Shown here: piece after piece, positions 37,029 to 45,152 of the stretch
Layout of the letters: the number at the start of each line of letters is the position of its first letter
Position numbering within the stretch: the stretch's first letter is position 1
Assembly: GCA_021802825.1 (NCBI GenBank)
Contig: JAJZRG010000005.1
Span: 1 to 64,000 of the forward strand
Source: Chloroflexota bacterium
GTDB lineage: Bacteria; Chloroflexota; Limnocylindria; Limnocylindrales; CSP1-4
DNA: 64,000 nucleotides
Direction of reading: 5' to 3'
The notes under the pieces: generated by a model
Database searches by the model: none
The model's input: the letters and a program-made list of their open reading frames with translations, nothing else
What the model was told of the DNA's origin: nothing
Made by a program: the position numbers and the translations under genes

Positions 37029-37103
37029 TTGTCCACGAGTTTCGGCGCAACGCTCCTGCAACCATCCACGAGTTTCCCACCGGTGTGGACGAGTTGTGGA
37101 CGG
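37029..37103. other. Cluster of DnaA-box-like 9-mers
   Basis: Plus strand TTGTCCACG (37029-37037) and CCATCCACG (37062-37070); minus strand TCGTCCACA (37092-37084) and CCGTCCACA (37103-37095). All share the TCCAC core of GC-rich DnaA boxes, and the two plus-strand copies extend to a common TCCACGAGTTTC. No dnaA, dnaN or other origin-linked gene is nearby. Confidence 0.35.
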
Positions 37104-37189
37104 AATCGGTCCAACCAGCCGTTGTCGCAACAGGATGCCTGCGTCTCAAGCCAACCCGCCTGCGCAGGAAGCCCGCGGCCCGCCGGCCG

Positions 37190-38344
37190 CTACCCGCCCA
37201 GCGAGTGCATCTCCATCTTCGGCAGGTTGCGGGTCGCCGCGCTCCGAAGCTCCGAGTACCGGTCGGTCCGGGTGCTCCACAGCCCTGCAATCAGCGCCGC
37301 CAGCTCGTCATCGGACGCACCCGCCCGCATCGGCCCTTTGAGGTCGGTGCCGGACACCGCGAACAGGCAGGTGTAGAGCGAACCGTCGGCCGACAGGCGC
37401 GCGCGCGTGCAGTCGCCGCAGAACGGCCGCGTCACCGACGCGATCACCCCAACCTCGCCACCGCCGTCGCGATAGCGGTAGCGCCCGGCAACCTCGCCGC
37501 GGTAGCCGGCCTGGACCGGCTCGAGCGGCATCTCGGCGTCGACCATGGCCAGCACCTCGCCCGCCGCCACGACGTCGTCCAGGCGCCAGTCGTTGGTGTG
37601 GCCCACGTCCATGTACTCGATGAAGCGCAGGATCAGCCCTTCCGATCGCGCCCAGCGCGCGAGCGGCAGCACCGACGCCTCGTTCATGCCCCGTCGGACC
37701 ACGGTGTTGATCTTGATCGGCACCAGCCCCGCGGACCGCGCCGCCGCGATCCCGTCAAGCACGCGCGCCACTGGGAAGTCCACGCCGTTCATCCGCCCGG
37801 CCACGTCGTCGTCCAGCGAATCGAGCGACACGGTCACCCGCTGCAGACCGGCCTCGGCCAGCGGTCCCGCCAGCGCCCGCAGCGCCGACCCGTTGGTCGT
37901 CAGCGTGATGTCCACCGGCCCGCCGTCGATGGCGCGCAACGCGGCCAGGTAGCGCACCAGCACCGGCAGGTCCCGCCGGGCGAGCGGCTCGCCACCCGTG
38001 ATCCGCAGCTTGTGGACGCCGAGGCCCACGAAGACCGCCGCCAGTCGCGCGATCTCCTCGAACGAGAGGACCAGCTCGCGGGGCAGGAAGGCGAAGTCGC
38101 GCCCGAAGACCTCGGCCGGCATGCAGTACGGGCAGCGGAAGTTGCAGCGGTCGGTGACCGAGATCCGCAGGTCGCGCAGCGCGCGCCCGCGCGTGTCGCC
38201 GATGCCCGGACGACCGTCGAAAGGGGAGCTCGGGGCGAGCAGCGACTCCGCCGGGACGAAGGCGGCGCGGGGCGCCAGAGAGGCACCGGCGGCGGCGCGC
38301 TCATCGAGCGACTCCGGCGGGCTGGACAGGACGCGGGGGTGCAC
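37190..38344 (-). CDS. moaA: GTP 3',8-cyclase (molybdenum cofactor biosynthesis protein A)
   Basis: A 384-aa radical SAM enzyme catalysing the first step of molybdopterin synthesis. The N-terminal cluster motif 'CNFRCPYC' (CxxxCxxC) binds the SAM-cleaving 4Fe-4S cluster. 'RITGGEPL', 'SLDSLDDDV' and 'NTVVRRGMNE' are conserved. The second cluster site is 'FCGDCTRARLSADGSLYTC', and the catalytic C-terminal Gly-Gly is present (SLGG). GTG 38344 was chosen because TACCAT lies 6 nt upstream; an ATG at 38374 is an alternative. No other moa gene is in the window. Confidence 0.95.
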   Translation of the reverse strand: MHPRVLSSPPESLDERAAAGASLAPRAAFVPAESLLAPSSPFDGRPGIGDTRGRALRDLRISVTDRCNFRCPYCMPAEVFGRDFAFLPRELVLSFEEIARLAAVFVGLGVHKLRITGGEPLARRDLPVLVRYLAALRAIDGGPVDITLTTNGSALRALAGPLAEAGLQRVTVSLDSLDDDVAGRMNGVDFPVARVLDGIAAARSAGLVPIKINTVVRRGMNEASVLPLARWARSEGLILRFIEYMDVGHTNDWRLDDVVAAGEVLAMVDAEMPLEPVQAGYRGEVAGRYRYRDGGGEVGVIASVTRPFCGDCTRARLSADGSLYTCLFAVSGTDLKGPMRAGASDDELAALIAGLWSTRTDRYSELRSAATRNLPKMEMHSLGG

Positions 38345-38350
38345 CTGCCC

Positions 38351-38356
38351 ATGGTA
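38351..38356 (-). promoter_or_regulatory. -10-like element TACCAT, leaderless start of moaA
   Basis: TACCAT, GGGCAG and the GTG at 38344. It decides the start against the in-frame ATG at 38374. Confidence 0.5.
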
Positions 38357-38546
38357 AGCCGAGAAGCCGCCCATGCCTCGGACGCGTGCTGTCCGGCCAC
38401 GGCAAGAGCGTACCGCGAGCGCGGGACGCCTCGGGAGCGGGGCGGTACCACCGGGATGGACCACCGGTACCTCTAGCCGCTGCCCCCGATCACGGCCCCC
38501 GCCTATGGTGCGTGGAGGCCCCGGAGTTTTGCAGAGGAACCAACCC

Positions 38547-40184
38547 ATGGCGAGCACCGACACCCGATCTGGCTTCCGGCTCCCGTGGAGCGCAGACCGG
38601 TCGCAGGACGAACCCGCTGTCGAGGACGCGGGCGACGACGCCCCCGAGCCCCCTGCCGCTCCCGACAAGCCCCGTCTCGCCTGGCCGGAGACGGACTTCG
38701 CGCCGAGGGCGGGCCACCCTCCCGCCCAGCCGCTGCCTGCTGAGGCCACCGCACCTGCCGCCCAAGGGGCGCCGAGCGCGGTCGCGGAGCCGCCCGCCGC
38801 GCCACCCCGAAGGCCCACCAAGCTCATGGCCGACCTCACGGCCGCGATCCGTGCGACGACCGAGGCCACGCGCGACCAGCGGCTCGGACAGCTTGAGGCC
38901 GAGGAGGCGAGCACCGTCGAGATGATCCGGGCCCTGAGCGCCGAGGGCGCGGTCGCCCTGCGACGCCGCTCTGACGAGGACGTCGCCGCGATCCGCGACT
39001 GGGCAAAGGCCGAGATCGCGCGCATCAAGGAGGAGTCCGAGGGCCGGATCGGCCAGCGCAAGCACCGTCTCGAGCAGGAGATCGCTGACCACGCCGCTGC
39101 GATCGAGGACCGCGTCTCGCAAGTCCACAGCACGATCGAGGGGTACCGGCAGGCGCTCGACGCCTACTTCGAGCACCTCCAGAACGAGGAGGACCCGGCG
39201 CGCCTCGCCACGCTCGCCGAGGCGATGCCGGACCCGCCGGCGCTCGACGGTCTGGCCAACCTCGACGGCCTCACGATCGCCGGGGCGGCTGCCCGCCAGG
39301 CCCAGGCCGCGGAGGCGGAGTCTGAGGCTGGGGGCGCCCTCGAGCCCGAAGCCGAGGACGACGGGACCATGACCGAAGGGGGCGGCGAGATCGTGGTCAC
39401 GGCCGACCGCATCGCGAACGCACTCGGCGAGCTCGGCGATGGCGCGCCGCTCGGCGTGGCCGACGGTGAAGCCGACGATGCGGCCGAGGACAAGGTCGAA
39501 GCCGAGCTCCAGGGCGAGCCGCAGCGCCACGTCGAAGGCGAGACTGGGCCCGAGAGCGAGACCGCCGGCGTCCCCCACTGGGGCGCCGGCGAGACGCCCG
39601 AGGGCTTCCCCGAGCCGACCCAGGGCGACCCGGTCGATCGCGGCGCCATCATGGCTGCGCTCGAGGCCGCCGCGGAGGCGGTCGTCGCCGCGGAGGCCGC
39701 CGCCGAGTCCGCCGAGACGGCCGAGGCCGCCGCGGACGTCGCAGAGACCGCCGCCGAACTGCTCTCCGTCCGTGCCGGGCAGCAGGAGGACGCCGATCCC
39801 GAGGCACAGGCCGCGCTGTCGGCACGCGTTGACGCCGGCGGGTTCGATACCGAGTCGTACCAGAACCGCCTTGCGAGCCTGCTGCCGGGCCATGCCGAGG
39901 CGAGCGCCGGTGGCGAGCCCCGCACGAGCCAGGTCGTGGTGACCGGGCTCGTCTCGGTCGCGTCGATCGCCTCGTTCAAGCGCCATCTCGGCCGCCTCGC
40001 GGGCGTGACGGGAGTCGCGGTGGCCTCCGGGCCCGACGGCGAGTTCATCTTCAGCGTTGTCCATCGTCCGGACGTCTCGTTCCGCGACGCCATCCCGACC
40101 ATGCCGGGCTTTGCCGCGCGGGTCGTAGCCACCGGCGACGGGGTGGTCTCCGTGACCGCCCACGACCCGGAGGCCGAGAGCTGA
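38547..40184 (+). CDS. Coiled-coil protein of unknown function, partner of a TadZ-like ATPase
   Basis: A 545-aa acidic protein. Residues 1-90 are a Pro/Ala-rich disordered segment. About 90-195 form a long coiled coil ('ATRDQRLGQLEAEEASTVEMIRAL', 'AKAEIARIKEESEGRIGQRKHRLEQEI'). About 215-440 are Ala/Glu/Asp-rich with a second helix of AEAAA repeats. A compact C-terminal domain of about 80 residues starts 'SQVVVTGLVSVASIASFKRHLGRLAGVTGV' and looks like a ferredoxin-like beta-alpha-beta-beta-alpha-beta fold. The ATG has AGAGGAA upstream. The ATPase gene follows after 7 nt. I do not recognise the family; a cell-polarity or scaffold role is inference. Confidence 0.7.
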   Translation: MASTDTRSGFRLPWSADRSQDEPAVEDAGDDAPEPPAAPDKPRLAWPETDFAPRAGHPPAQPLPAEATAPAAQGAPSAVAEPPAAPPRRPTKLMADLTAAIRATTEATRDQRLGQLEAEEASTVEMIRALSAEGAVALRRRSDEDVAAIRDWAKAEIARIKEESEGRIGQRKHRLEQEIADHAAAIEDRVSQVHSTIEGYRQALDAYFEHLQNEEDPARLATLAEAMPDPPALDGLANLDGLTIAGAAARQAQAAEAESEAGGALEPEAEDDGTMTEGGGEIVVTADRIANALGELGDGAPLGVADGEADDAAEDKVEAELQGEPQRHVEGETGPESETAGVPHWGAGETPEGFPEPTQGDPVDRGAIMAALEAAAEAVVAAEAAAESAETAEAAADVAETAAELLSVRAGQQEDADPEAQAALSARVDAGGFDTESYQNRLASLLPGHAEASAGGEPRTSQVVVTGLVSVASIASFKRHLGRLAGVTGVAVASGPDGEFIFSVVHRPDVSFRDAIPTMPGFAARVVATGDGVVSVTAHDPEAES

Positions 40185-40191
40185 GACCCCC

Positions 40192-41418
40192 ATGTCCTCG
40201 ATGCCCGACCGCCCTGCTGTTGCCATCCTCCTGCCGCCCGCCGAGCGGACCCCCGTCGTTGACGAGCTCCGCAAGGCGGGGTACGACCCGCTGACGATCG
40301 CCGACTCCACGGAGCTCGGCGACCTCCTTGCCACCCGGCTCGACATCGTCGTGGGCGTGGTGGACGTGGAGGGCGATCCCGCCGATGCCAGCCGGGCGTG
40401 GGAGCTCCTGCACGGCGGTCGGGTCGTCCCCGCGCTGCTCGTGGTGAACCCAGCCACGCTGGAGCGTCTCGACGACGAAGCGGGCCACGAGACCGACGAG
40501 TACCTCACGCGCCCCTACACGGCTGAATCGATCCGCTGGCGGGTCGAGGCCATGGTGATCCGGTCCGCGGCCGCTGACGACACCAGTGGCAGCGAGATCG
40601 TCACGGACTTCGAGGGCGGCGACTGGGGCCGCCGCGGCCAGCTGGTGGCCGTGTTCAACCCAAAGGGCGGCGTCGGCAAGACCACGATCGCCGTCAACCT
40701 GGCGGCCGCGCTCGTCAGCAGGGGCAAGCGCGTCCTGATCGTGGACGCCGACACGGTGACCGGGCACATCCCGACATCGCTTGGGATGGACGGTGTCCCA
40801 ACCGTCGTCGACATGTGGCGCGACGAGCTGGACGGCGGGCCTGCCCTCTCCTTCGACGAGCAGGCCTCGGCCCATCCGTCGGGCCTCAAGGTGCTGCCCC
40901 TCTCGTCGAGCCCGATCCATACCGAGCTCCTCGACCCCGACCGGGTCGCGCGCGCGCTCGTCCAGGCTCGCCGCGCCGCCGACGTAGTGATCGTGGACCT
41001 GCACCCCTCGTACAGCCCGCTCAATCGCGCCGTCTTCGACATGGCCGACCGGATCATCGTCCCGGTGACCCCTGATCTCGCCGCAATCCGAGCCGCGATC
41101 AAGCTGGTCGAGGTGGCCGAGGATCTTGGCCTGCGCAATCGGCTGTCGCTAGTCGTGAACAGGGCGGCGAGCGGGGTGGCCCTCAGCGACCTGGAGCGGA
41201 CCATCGGCCTGCCGGTGTTCGGTCAGATCCGATCGGGCGGCATGCTCGTGGTCCGCACCCTCAACGAGGGCCGGCCGCTGGTCGAGATCGCGCCCCGCGA
41301 GAAGATCACCCAGGAGTTCCTCAGCCTCGCCGACGCCGTACTGGGCGTGCAGCCGGTGGCTGAGCCCGGCAAGTCGGGGCTTCGGTTCTTCGGTCGCCCG
41401 ATCGCGGTCCGCGCCTAG
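40192..41418 (+). CDS. TadZ/CpaE-like ParA-family ATPase with a receiver-like N-domain
   Basis: A 408-aa protein. Residues 1-125 have a receiver-like fold with degenerate phosphorylation residues: the usual Lys is Arg in 'EYLTRPYT', and the switch Thr is absent. Residues 145-390 form a MinD/ParA ATPase with deviant Walker A 'FNPKGGVGKTT', 'VLIVDADTVTG' and 'VVIVDLHP'. This architecture is that of TadZ/CpaE, which localise type IV pilus assembly machinery to a pole. No other tad/cpa pilus gene is present, so it may position the upstream coiled-coil protein or its client. Confidence 0.85.
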   Translation: MSSMPDRPAVAILLPPAERTPVVDELRKAGYDPLTIADSTELGDLLATRLDIVVGVVDVEGDPADASRAWELLHGGRVVPALLVVNPATLERLDDEAGHETDEYLTRPYTAESIRWRVEAMVIRSAAADDTSGSEIVTDFEGGDWGRRGQLVAVFNPKGGVGKTTIAVNLAAALVSRGKRVLIVDADTVTGHIPTSLGMDGVPTVVDMWRDELDGGPALSFDEQASAHPSGLKVLPLSSSPIHTELLDPDRVARALVQARRAADVVIVDLHPSYSPLNRAVFDMADRIIVPVTPDLAAIRAAIKLVEVAEDLGLRNRLSLVVNRAASGVALSDLERTIGLPVFGQIRSGGMLVVRTLNEGRPLVEIAPREKITQEFLSLADAVLGVQPVAEPGKSGLRFFGRPIAVRA

Positions 41419-41446
41419 GAAAGCCGTCCGCGCCTAGGGAGACGGC
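41407..41446. repeat. Duplicated stop-codon segment and weak hairpin
   Basis: GTCCGCGCCTAGG, which contains the TAG stop of the ATPase gene, occurs at 41407-41419 and again at 41427-41439. The second copy lies inside a GCCGTC...GACGGC hairpin (41423-41446) between convergent genes that may serve as a terminator. Confidence 0.6.
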
Positions 41447-41454
41447 CCTCCGCC

Positions 41455-42096
41455 CTACCCGCGTTCGCCTGCGGGCGACCGGGGCGCGCTCGGCCGGGGC
41501 TGGCCCGTTCGCTCGTCCGCCTGCTTGACGCCGCGCAGGTAGAACCGGTTGACGAGGATCACCTCCGAGGCCTCGTCGCTGACCAGCTGGTCACCCAGAT
41601 GCGCCACCGCGTCCACGACCGGCACGAACATCTCGGTCGAGCGGTCGAGCAGGCGGTCTGGCTCGGACCCGGGGTGCAGGAACACGGTCCCGACCACCTG
41701 GAAGGGCGGCACCTCGAGCCCCACGACGTACGGCACCTTGTGCATCTTGAGCGCGGCCCGCTCGGTCTCGGACAGCGGCGGCAGGCTGTCCTCGCCCGCC
41801 GTGACCAGGATCAGGTCGTAGGGGTCGACGCTCTTGAGCCCCGGCGCCGGGTCCAGCTGGGCGCCAGCCTCGGGCGGCCCCCACGACACGTCGGCGATGG
41901 CGATCGCCTCGCGCCTGTTGAGGGCGTCCGACAGCCGCCCGTTGATCTCCATCCGCCCGCGGAGCCGCCAGTCCTCGGTGATCGCCGTGAACGGCACCCC
42001 GCGCGGCACGCCCCGGTGGAGCGGGTCGAGGGCGGCGGGCGCCTCGGGGGCAGTGGCCGACGTGGCCGGTTTGCGCTTCAAAAACCCGAACGGCAC
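41455..42096 (-). CDS. Hypothetical protein (213 aa)
   Basis: A soluble protein with a basic N-terminus (PFGFLKRKP) and a region 'WRLRGRMEINGRLSDALNRREAIAIADVSW' followed by strands such as 'PYDLILVTAGED' and 'VPYVVGLEVPPFQVVGTVFLHPG'. The C-terminal 30 residues are a Pro/Ser/Arg tail. Only weak resemblance to uncharacterised conserved bacterial domains can be offered. GTG start with GAGGA 8 nt upstream; the 60-aa gene ends 4 nt before it, so they form an operon. It converges on the TadZ-like gene. Confidence 0.6.
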   Translation of the reverse strand: MPFGFLKRKPATSATAPEAPAALDPLHRGVPRGVPFTAITEDWRLRGRMEINGRLSDALNRREAIAIADVSWGPPEAGAQLDPAPGLKSVDPYDLILVTAGEDSLPPLSETERAALKMHKVPYVVGLEVPPFQVVGTVFLHPGSEPDRLLDRSTEMFVPVVDAVAHLGDQLVSDEASEVILVNRFYLRGVKQADERTGQPRPSAPRSPAGERG

Positions 42097-42100
42097 GGGG

Positions 42101-42283
42101 TCAGTCCTCAGTCTTGGCGGAGCTGGCGCGGATGGCGCTGACGCAGTCCGGGCTGGCCTGGTCGGGCAGGGCGGTCGTGGCGTTGGCCTGACGAGCGAAC
42201 GCCGGGACCCAGCGGGAACGATGGGCTCTCGACGACGAGGACCTCGACCTCCGGTCCGTCGGAACCTCGGACACGTCGCTCAC
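42101..42283 (-). CDS. Small hypothetical protein (60 aa)
   Basis: A short frame from GTG 42283, preceded by a good ribosome binding site (GGAGG, 5 nt). The product is Ser/Arg-rich at the N-terminus ('[14 protein letters not shown]') and ends 'SPDCVSAIRASSAKTED'. No domain is recognised. The next gene begins 4 nt after its stop. The ribosome binding site and tight spacing are the evidence that it is real. Confidence 0.45.
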   Translation of the reverse strand: MSDVSEVPTDRRSRSSSSRAHRSRWVPAFARQANATTALPDQASPDCVSAIRASSAKTED

Positions 42284-42334
42284 GGCATCCTCCGACTGCA
42301 GTGTGGGTGGCCGCCATTCTACGCGGGCGGCCAT

Positions 42335-42372
42335 CCCTGACGGCCTTCGGCCGCGACGGCTGTCCGTCAGGG
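42335..42372. terminator. Hairpin downstream of the MscS gene
   Basis: CCCTGACGG (42335-42343) and CCGTCAGGG (42364-42372) form a perfect 9-bp stem. The 20-nt interior is itself partly paired (GGCC..GGCC). It lies 55 nt beyond the 3' end of the minus-strand mscS gene. Confidence 0.6.
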
Positions 42373-42427
42373 CAGGACGGTCGGGCCTCGCGCAGCTCCC
42401 GTGCAGCCCGGTGCCGGTTCGCGCGGG

Positions 42428-43360
42428 TCAGTCGCTGTCGACCGAGAGCTCATCCTGCGTTGGACCGGCGGCGGGTTCGATCGTCGGCTGGCCCGAGGGA
42501 GCGAGCACCACCCGCTGCGGCCGCGGGATCTCGATCCCGTTGGCCGCGAAAGCGGACAGGAGTCGCTTGCGGAGCTCGCCGCCAGCCGCCCACTTCTCCG
42601 ACGCCCGCACGAGGCCCAGGATCTTGATCGTCACCCCGTACTCCCCCAGCGCCTCAATCCGCTCGACGTGGGGGGCCTCGAGCACGCGTCGGTGCCACAC
42701 GGGGTCGCTCGCCATCTCCCGCCCAACCTGATCGATCACCAGCGTCGCCTTCTCGAGGTCGGTCCCGTAGGTCACCGTGACGTCCTGGTTGATCCGCGCC
42801 CACGTCCGCGTCCGGTTCGACGCCACGGTGACCTGGCCATTGGGCACCGTGTGGACGACGCCGTCGAGGTCGCGCAGCGTGGTGCGACGCAGGCTGAAGT
42901 CCTCGACCGTGCCCGTGGTGTTGGCGATGGTCACCACGTCACCCTTGCTGTACTGGTTCTCGAGCAGGATGAGGGCGCCGTTGAAGTAGTCCTTCACCAG
43001 GCTCTGGGCGCCAAAGCCCACGGCGATCCCGACGATGCCCAGGCCCGCGATCGCCGGGCCGATGTCGAGGTTGAGCTCGCCCAGGATCATCACGACCGCG
43101 ACGACCACCACGAACGCGCGGATCGCGGTGGTCAGCAGCGTGTCGAGCGTGTCCATCCGCTTCTTGACTTCGAGCGCGGACAGCTCTTGGGCGGTCCCCT
43201 CGGTGGTCTCGCGGTCGAGGGCCGCCTTGACGAGGCCGTGGACCACCCGGCGCGAGCCCCAGATCAGGACGAGCGCGATGACGGCGATCAGCGCGATCGG
43301 CAGGATCACATCGCGGCCGACGTTCCACAGCCAGGCCTGCACCTCGGGCGGGATCTTCAT
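42428..43360 (-). CDS. mscS: Small-conductance mechanosensitive channel (MscS family)
   Basis: A 310-aa channel protein with helices at about 16-34, 78-95 and 103-125. The pore-lining third helix reads 'LGIVGIAVGFGAQSLVKDYFNGALILLENQY', which contains the Gly/Ala packing pattern and the VKDYF hinge. The beta domain begins 'GDVVTIANTTGTVEDFSLRRTTLRDLDG', followed by 'VPNG'. It protects cells against hypo-osmotic shock. The ATG at 43360 has TAGGCT 6 nt upstream and TTGAGC 18 nt before that. Confidence 0.93.
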   Translation of the reverse strand: MKIPPEVQAWLWNVGRDVILPIALIAVIALVLIWGSRRVVHGLVKAALDRETTEGTAQELSALEVKKRMDTLDTLLTTAIRAFVVVVAVVMILGELNLDIGPAIAGLGIVGIAVGFGAQSLVKDYFNGALILLENQYSKGDVVTIANTTGTVEDFSLRRTTLRDLDGVVHTVPNGQVTVASNRTRTWARINQDVTVTYGTDLEKATLVIDQVGREMASDPVWHRRVLEAPHVERIEALGEYGVTIKILGLVRASEKWAAGGELRKRLLSAFAANGIEIPRPQRVVLAPSGQPTIEPAAGPTQDELSVDSD

Positions 43361-43366
43361 ACGCGA

Positions 43367-43372
43367 AGCCTA
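43367..43372 (-). promoter_or_regulatory. -10 element TAGGCT of mscS, leaderless
   Basis: TAGGCT, TCGCGT and the ATG at 43360. TTGAGC lies upstream with an 18-nt spacer as a candidate -35, making this the best supported of the leaderless promoters. Confidence 0.6.
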
Positions 43373-43550
43373 GCGTGGGATCGAGGGGCGGCTCAACACT
43401 TCCCGCAGGGCGTTCCCGACCTGCCCACCGGGCGCCGGCGTGCGGGGTGCGTCACGTCGACGGAATCCGAGCGACTTGCCTGCGTCTTGATGCTGCCCGG
43501 CCCTGGTCAAAGGAGCAAGCGCGGTGCGAGAGCGAAGGCCACATACTGGC

Positions 43551-44129
43551 ATGGTGCCTATCCAGCTCCCGGTCCTGTCGTTCCCGTCCAAGGCCGCGTT
43601 CGAGCTGTGGCTGGCCGGCAACCACCAGGCCGCGCCCGGCCTGTGGCTGAAGATCGCCAAGAAGGAGTCCGGGCACACCACCGTGGATTACGCCCAGGCG
43701 CTGGAGGTGGCGCTGTGCTACGGCTGGATCGACGGCCAGAAGGACAAGCTCGACGAGGAGTACTGGCTGCAGCGGTTCACCCCCCGCGGGCCGCGCAGCA
43801 AGTGGTCGAAGATCAACCGGGACAAGGCCGAGGCGCTGGTGGCCAGCGGCGCGATGCGGTCGGCCGGTCAGGCGCAGATCGATGCGGCGCGCGCGGACGG
43901 CCGGTGGGACGCGGCGTACGCGGGGGCGAAGTCGGCCACGGTACCCGAGGACCTGGCCGCCGCCCTCGCCGCGAACCCGGCCGCGCGCGCCTTCTTCGGT
44001 ACCCTGGACAGCCGCAACCGGTACGCCATCCTGTACCGGGTGCAGGACGCCAGGAAGCCGGACACCCGGGCCCGCCGCGTGGCCGGGTACGTGGAGATGC
44101 TGGCCGAGGGCAGGAAGATCTACCCCTGA
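43551..44129 (+). CDS. YdeI/OmpD-associated family protein
   Basis: A 192-aa protein with the family's typical opening 'VLSFPSKAAFELWLAGNHQAAPGLWLKIAKK' and 'ALEVALCYGWIDGQKDKLDEEYWLQRFTPRGPRSKWSKINRDKAE'. The C-terminal part 'PEDLAAALAANPAARAFFGTLDSRNRYAILYRVQDARKPDTRARRV' is the bacteriocin-protection/OmpD-associated helical repeat. Biochemical function is unknown. Three starts compete: GTG 43524 with AAAGGAG upstream, ATG 43551, and GTG 43554, which has CATACT 6 nt upstream. The body is certain; the exact N-terminus is not. Confidence 0.85.
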   Translation: MVPIQLPVLSFPSKAAFELWLAGNHQAAPGLWLKIAKKESGHTTVDYAQALEVALCYGWIDGQKDKLDEEYWLQRFTPRGPRSKWSKINRDKAEALVASGAMRSAGQAQIDAARADGRWDAAYAGAKSATVPEDLAAALAANPAARAFFGTLDSRNRYAILYRVQDARKPDTRARRVAGYVEMLAEGRKIYP

Positions 44130-44332
44130 GCGTTGGGCAGGGCGAGCACCCGCCCACCATTGGCTCGACTTGGCGCGCGGCGTGCCCCACACCACACGTG
44201 GGAACCGCGATCCAGGGGCACCGGCCGATCGGACGCCCGGGCTCAGAGCCCGAAACGTCATCGACCGGACGCCTGAGCGCCCGGCCGTGACGGACATGTG
44301 CGGCGGCTCGGTCCCGGGCGGACGAGCCGGGT

Positions 44333-45103
44333 TCAGGCTGGGGTGGCGCCGAGGCGGACGGAGACGGCTGCGGCCGCCTCTCGGGCTGCCTGGGCGAGCT
44401 CGGGGATGCGGCCTGGCGTGACGCGGTAGGCGGGGCCCCAGACGTCGACAGCCGCGACGACCTGGCCACGCGCGTCGTGGACGGGTGCGGCGACGGCGTT
44501 GAGCGAGGGGTCGAACTCCCCGAAGGCAGTCGCGAAGCCACGGCGCCGAACCCGGGCGAGCTCCTCGAGGAGCGGCTCGAGCTGGGTGATCGTGCGATCC
44601 GTGCACTGGTCCAGGCCGCGCCTGACCAGGCGGACGACGTCGCGCTCGGCCATGGACGACATGAGCACCTTGCCCGCCGCCACCGAGTGGAGCGGGGCGC
44701 CCCGACCGGTCCAGTCGCCCACGGCGACCAGGTTGGGGCCGTCGGCCTGCGCGACGGTCATCAAGCGACCCTCGTGCAGCACGCCGAGGCCGGTCGTCTC
44801 GCGCGTCGCCCGGGCGAGCCGGTCGAGCTCGGGCATAGCAATGGAGCGCAGGTCGAGCGTGGACTCGGCCCGCTCTGCGAGGCGGATGACCACAAGTCCC
44901 AGGCGGTACTTGCCCGACTCCTCGTCCTGCTCCACCAGGCCCCGCTTCTGCAGCGTCGCCAGCAGTCTGGACGCGGTTGACTTGTGGAGGCCCAGCCGGC
45001 GTGACAGTTCGGTCACGCCTGCCTCGCCACTGCTCTCCCCGAGGGCGAGCAACAGGGCCGCCGCGCGGTCGACTGACCGGACGGCGTTCCCGTCGAGCGT
45101 CAT
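44333..45103 (-). CDS. IclR family transcriptional regulator
   Basis: A 256-aa regulator. The N-terminal winged helix (about 8-68) reads 'SVDRAAALLLALGESSGEAGVTELSRRLGLHKSTASRLLATLQKRGLVE'. The C-terminal effector domain (about 85-250) has 'RATRETTGLGVLHEGRLM' and 'HSVAAGKVLMSSM'. IclR proteins commonly control the catabolic genes next to them. This one lies 49 nt downstream of the aminotransferase in the same direction, so it is probably co-transcribed and autoregulated. The ATG has a strong AAGGAGGAG site. Confidence 0.92.
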   Translation of the reverse strand: MTLDGNAVRSVDRAAALLLALGESSGEAGVTELSRRLGLHKSTASRLLATLQKRGLVEQDEESGKYRLGLVVIRLAERAESTLDLRSIAMPELDRLARATRETTGLGVLHEGRLMTVAQADGPNLVAVGDWTGRGAPLHSVAAGKVLMSSMAERDVVRLVRRGLDQCTDRTITQLEPLLEELARVRRRGFATAFGEFDPSLNAVAAPVHDARGQVVAAVDVWGPAYRVTPGRIPELAQAAREAAAAVSVRLGATPA

Positions 45104-45152
45104 GCGAGCGTCTCCTCCTTGGTGCTTAGGCCGCGAGTCCGAGGTCGCGGCG

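Larger units (their letters stand above)
36515..37189. other. 675-bp gene-free region rich in structured repeats
   Basis: Between the divergently oriented ends of PNP (start side) and moaA (3' side). No frame has coding character. It contains a long imperfect hairpin (36660-36709), a five-unit tandem array (36789-36990) and a group of DnaA-box-like 9-mers (37029-37103), each listed separately. Confidence 0.7.
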
